Shown one piece after another: positions 61,860 to 64,000 of a stretch of DNA of 64,000 nt. Every line of letters starts with the position of its first letter. The first letter of the stretch is position 1. The stretch lies in NCBI RefSeq assembly GCF_011617245.1, contig NZ_CP050152.1:2098503-2162502 (forward strand), written 5' to 3'. The stretch is from Brevibacterium atlanticum (GTDB lineage Bacteria; Actinomycetota; Actinomycetes; Actinomycetales; Brevibacteriaceae). Both the position numbers and the translations under genes were made by a program. Below the pieces are notes generated by a model. That model worked only from the letters and a program-made list of their open reading frames with translations. It was not told where the DNA came from and made no database searches.

Positions 61860-62640
61860 GACCGATCACCTGCCGCAGATGCGTGATCGTCGCCCACCGC
61901 GGGTCCTGCGAGTCCTGTGGATCCTGCGGGTCCGCAGGGGTGTCTTCCGCAGAGACGTCCGGCGCTCCGGACTGGCTTCCGCCGGTCAGGACCTCCAGCG
62001 TCCCTGCCGGGACCTCGGCGGGGGTTCCGGTCGGGCCGGGCAGCAGGAAGCGGTGGGTTCCCGTCTGCGACCGGGCGCGGACGAGGCAGGCCCGCAGACG
62101 CCCGCGGCCACGCTCGGCACCCGACCAATGGGCGTCCGTGATCTCGATCTGCTCGGTGCTGCCGGACAGAGGCCGGAGGCTGATGAGGCTCATGCGCCGT
62201 TCGCGGATCTTCGCCAGCAGCCGGGCACGCTCCTTTGCACTCGGAGCGAAGCCGGGGTCGACGAGGATGATGTCGAAGGATTCGATGAGGATCGAGGCCA
62301 CGCGCAGCCAGTCCTCCCCAGGAGTGGCGAGATTGACGAAGTGGTCGAGGTCGACGCCGAGGTCGGCGATCGAGGACACCGCGGGCTCACCGAGACCGAT
62401 GCCCGCACACCATTTCTGCTCCCGAGTCGCTGCGGCGATCGTCGCCAGTGCACAGCTGAGAGACAGTTCTCCGGTGACGGTGACGAGTTCGCCCCGAGGC
62501 AGGCCGCCGCGGCGAAACAACGGAGAGAGCACGGGATCCACCGGGTGAGGTGGGATCCTGTCCAACAGCGCCGTGGCCGTGGAGATCCCCATCTCCCGGC
62601 TGAGCTGCTGAACGACTGGTGCGGCTGACATGACATCCAT
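61849..62640 (-). CDS. imuA': mutasome RecA-like protein ImuA'
   Basis: 263 residues (or 260 from the ATG at 62631). RecA-like core without Walker A: LPRGELVTVTGELSLSCALATIAAATREQKWCAGIG, ASILIESFDIILVDPGFAPSAKERARLLAKIRER, then DAHWSGAERGRGRLRACLVRARSQTGTHRF. The C-terminal 45 residues are Asp/Pro/Gln-rich. It partners ImuB. A LexA box overlaps its -10 region at 62643-62658 and no Shine-Dalgarno precedes the ATG. Confidence 0.88.
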   Translation of the reverse strand: MDVMSAAPVVQQLSREMGISTATALLDRIPPHPVDPVLSPLFRRGGLPRGELVTVTGELSLSCALATIAAATREQKWCAGIGLGEPAVSSIADLGVDLDHFVNLATPGEDWLRVASILIESFDIILVDPGFAPSAKERARLLAKIRERRMSLISLRPLSGSTEQIEITDAHWSGAERGRGRLRACLVRARSQTGTHRFLLPGPTGTPAEVPAGTLEVLTGGSQSGAPDVSAEDTPADPQDPQDSQDPRWATITHLRQVIGHVG

Positions 62641-62798
62641 TATCGAACTGGTGTTCTAAATTGGCAAGATTCAGGCAACCGCATTGCTCGCCCGGGCGTG
62701 TCCCATTCGGCTTCGAACATCCAGGCGATGCAGAGCCCCAGGTCACAGCCATAGCCACCGCCGGCGGCGCCCGGATCGGCCAATTCATCATTGCGCAT
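62640..62798 (-). CDS. candidate 52-residue small protein overlapping imuA' start
   Basis: An ATG at 62798 follows a strong AAAGGGGAG site and opens a 52-codon frame (MRNDELADPGAAGGGYGC..., ending FRTPVR) that stops in TAATG, sharing bases with the imuA' start. The LexA box lies inside its 3' end. No family recognised. It may be a chance frame, but the good ribosome site plus the coupled stop/start make it worth recording. Confidence 0.35.
   Translation of the reverse strand: MRNDELADPGAAGGGYGCDLGLCIAWMFEAEWDTPGRAMRLPESCQFRTPVR
62643..62658 (-). promoter_or_regulatory. LexA/SOS box of the imuA'-imuB-dnaE2 operon
   Basis: TCGAAC-TGGT-GTTCTA matches the actinobacterial SOS consensus TCGAAC-N4-GTTCGA with one mismatch and lies two bases before the first ATG of imuA'. 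Read on the minus strand its TAGAAC half can be the -10 hexamer, so LexA would cover the promoter. Confidence 0.85.
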
Positions 62799-62799
62799 G

Positions 62800-63030
62800 A
62801 CTCCCCTTTCCTTGACCATTCGGCGCTCCGGTTCCGCAGCCCTCATGACCGCCGACCGGACCTTCACTCTAGAACTCGCCGCTGACACGAGGATTCCACC
62901 GATGATGAACTCAGGTCATTCACTGTTTCAGAAATTCGATTCTGTTTCGTTTCTGCTGGCAGAAGCCGTATCACTGCCCAAGGCCAGCGCCGCCCGCTCC
63001 CCGCGAGGCGCTGACGTCAGTGCGCCCGGG
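62800..63030. other. gene-free stretch between mutasome operon and methyltransferase
   Basis: About 230 bp in which I see no convincing gene or strong repeat. The plus-strand methyltransferase promoter is at its right edge. If the small frame at 62640-62798 is not real, the gene-free stretch extends left to 62659 (384 bp). Confidence 0.45.
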
Positions 63031-63036
63031 TAGGGT
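63031..63036 (+). promoter_or_regulatory. leaderless -10 element (TAGGGT) of methyltransferase gene
   Basis: TAGGGT followed by GACGTC and the ATG at 63043. Confidence 0.6.
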
Positions 63037-63042
63037 GACGTC

Positions 63043-63744
63043 ATGACTGACGGCACGAACGCCACCGCAGACCCTGACTCCCCTGGCAGATCAGCCCGCG
63101 AGGCCCCGACGCGGGAGTCCTATGATGCGATCGCGACGATGTACACCGACTGGATCGCCGACGAGCTCACCGCCAAGCCGCATGACCGTGCAGTGCTCGG
63201 GGCCTACTCCGAGCTCGTGCTCGCCACCGGCTCCTCCGACGTCCTCGACATCGGCTGCGGACCCGGACGCATCACCTCGTTCCTCGCGGCCCTCGGACTC
63301 ACACCGAGTGGCCTCGACCTCTCCCCTGCCATGATCGAACTCGCCCGCGGCCTCTATCCGAGCCTTGACTTCGCTGTCGGGACGATGACCGCCCTGCCCT
63401 ATGCCGATGACACGTTCTCCGGCCTCGTCGCCTGGTACTCGATCATCCACATCCCCGATGAGGAGCTCTCGACCGCTTTCGCCGAGGCGGCTCGCGTCCT
63501 CCGCCCGGGCGGCTGGTTCCAGTTGGCGTTCCAGCTCGGCGACCGAGTCGATCACTTCTCCGATCTCGCCGGCTTCGACGTCGACCTCGACTTCCACCGA
63601 CGGTCGATCGACGAGGTGCTCACCGCTCTCGAGCCCCACGGGTTCACCCCCGCCACCCGTCTCGAACGCGAACCCGACCGATCCGGACGCTACCCCGAGG
63701 CGACCCGCCAGGGATATCTCCTCGTCCGCAGAACAGAGCGATGA
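63043..63744 (+). CDS. class I SAM-dependent methyltransferase
   Basis: 233 residues, Methyltransf_11/25 type: motif I VLDIGCGPGRITSFLAALG, acidic motif II SGLDLSPAMIELARG, post-motifs YADDTFSGLVAWYSIIHIPDEEL and RVLRPGGWFQLAFQL. Substrate unknown; the closest general class is small-molecule methylation. No adjacent biosynthetic genes give a hint. Leaderless start. Confidence 0.88.
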   Translation: MTDGTNATADPDSPGRSAREAPTRESYDAIATMYTDWIADELTAKPHDRAVLGAYSELVLATGSSDVLDIGCGPGRITSFLAALGLTPSGLDLSPAMIELARGLYPSLDFAVGTMTALPYADDTFSGLVAWYSIIHIPDEELSTAFAEAARVLRPGGWFQLAFQLGDRVDHFSDLAGFDVDLDFHRRSIDEVLTALEPHGFTPATRLEREPDRSGRYPEATRQGYLLVRRTER

Positions 63745-63834
63745 AGAAGTCGACCGCACCAGCCGACTCGTCGCGGCGAAAGTGCGACCGCACTGTCTGA
63801 CCGGTGCACCATGAGGTGAGAAGATGAGGGGGAT

Positions 63835-64000
63835 ATGAACATCGACATCGTCTTCCACACTCCCGAGATCCCCGGCAACACCGGCAATGCCATCCGGCTC
63901 GCCGCGGTCACCGGCGCCCACCTCCACCTCGTCGAACCGCTCGGCTTCGACCTCACCGATGCGAAGCTGCGCCGGGCCGGTCTCGACTATCACGACCTCG
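63835..64000 (+). CDS. trmL: tRNA (cytidine-34-2'-O)-methyltransferase TrmL (5' part)
   Basis: The window ends after 55 codons. [39 protein letters not shown] is the SpoU/TrmD-knot start of TrmL (YibK), with the conserved [15 protein letters not shown]-site loop. It methylates the ribose of nucleotide 34 in tRNA-Leu. GAGGGGGAT precedes the ATG at 63835. Confidence 0.9.
   Translation, partial: MNIDIVFHTPEIPGNTGNAIRLAAVTGAHLHLVEPLGFDLTDAKLRRAGLDYHDL

Overview
This 64 kb window is a contiguous piece of a high-GC Gram-positive chromosome. It carries a complete Pup-proteasome system, mycothiol ligase MshC, RNA polymerase-binding protein RbpA, an actinobacterial accessory SecA2, PafBC, an ImuA'/ImuB/DnaE2 mutasome and a resuscitation-factor-like transglycosylase. 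This set identifies an actinobacterium. Gene content, the putrescine oxidase and several small families fit a Brevibacterium-like member of the Micrococcales best; the genus is inferred and was not checked by search. No insertion sequence, prophage, CRISPR array or rRNA was seen. The only RNA gene found is a tRNA-Leu (GAG).

Layout. 1-12 kb: accessory metabolism and cell-surface genes (mycothiol-dependent-isomerase-like protein, two hotdog thioesterases, DUF1801, Rpf-like transglycosylase, UvrA paralogue, putrescine permease plus putrescine oxidase, an SDR divergent from a WYL regulator, an RlpA-like protein). 12-20 kb: GDPD, rbpA, polyprenol-phosphate mannosyltransferase, an amidohydrolase-like protein, a double-exonuclease fusion and secA2. 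20-38 kb, mostly minus strand: helY-tatC-tatA, pafC-pafB, two FKBP prolyl isomerases, pafA-prcA-prcB-pup-dop, the proteasomal ATPase with trmI, and a site-2 protease. Two plus-strand genes (DUF3866, DUF3054) interrupt this stretch. 37.7-46 kb: RecB-like nuclease, HAD phosphatase, PAC2 protein, mshC, SCO1664 and DUF3090 family genes, aldo/keto reductase-like protein, uppP, phosphatase and DUF5703. 46-54 kb: M20 peptidase, tRNA-Leu and a lipid module resembling M. tuberculosis htdX-fabG4-fadA2 / fadE5 around a TetR gene. 54-64 kb: metX-metY, the mutasome operon under a LexA box, a methyltransferase and the start of trmL.

Regulation visible in the DNA. A recurring pattern is a TAnnnT -10 hexamer six or seven bases before the start codon with no Shine-Dalgarno. 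I count fifteen such apparent leaderless promoters, including a 22-bp divergent gap in which two -10 elements overlap. Other signals are a SigR/SigH-type promoter before rbpA, a LexA box before imuA', perfect inverted repeats beside the WYL and TetR genes, helically phased GTAAC/GTTA repeats before both cell-wall hydrolase genes, and phased GTCAT repeats before metY. Three genes encode enzyme-fold proteins whose expected catalytic residues seem to be missing, and the proteasomal ATPase lacks the family's usual GQYL tail. These are the main points for follow-up.
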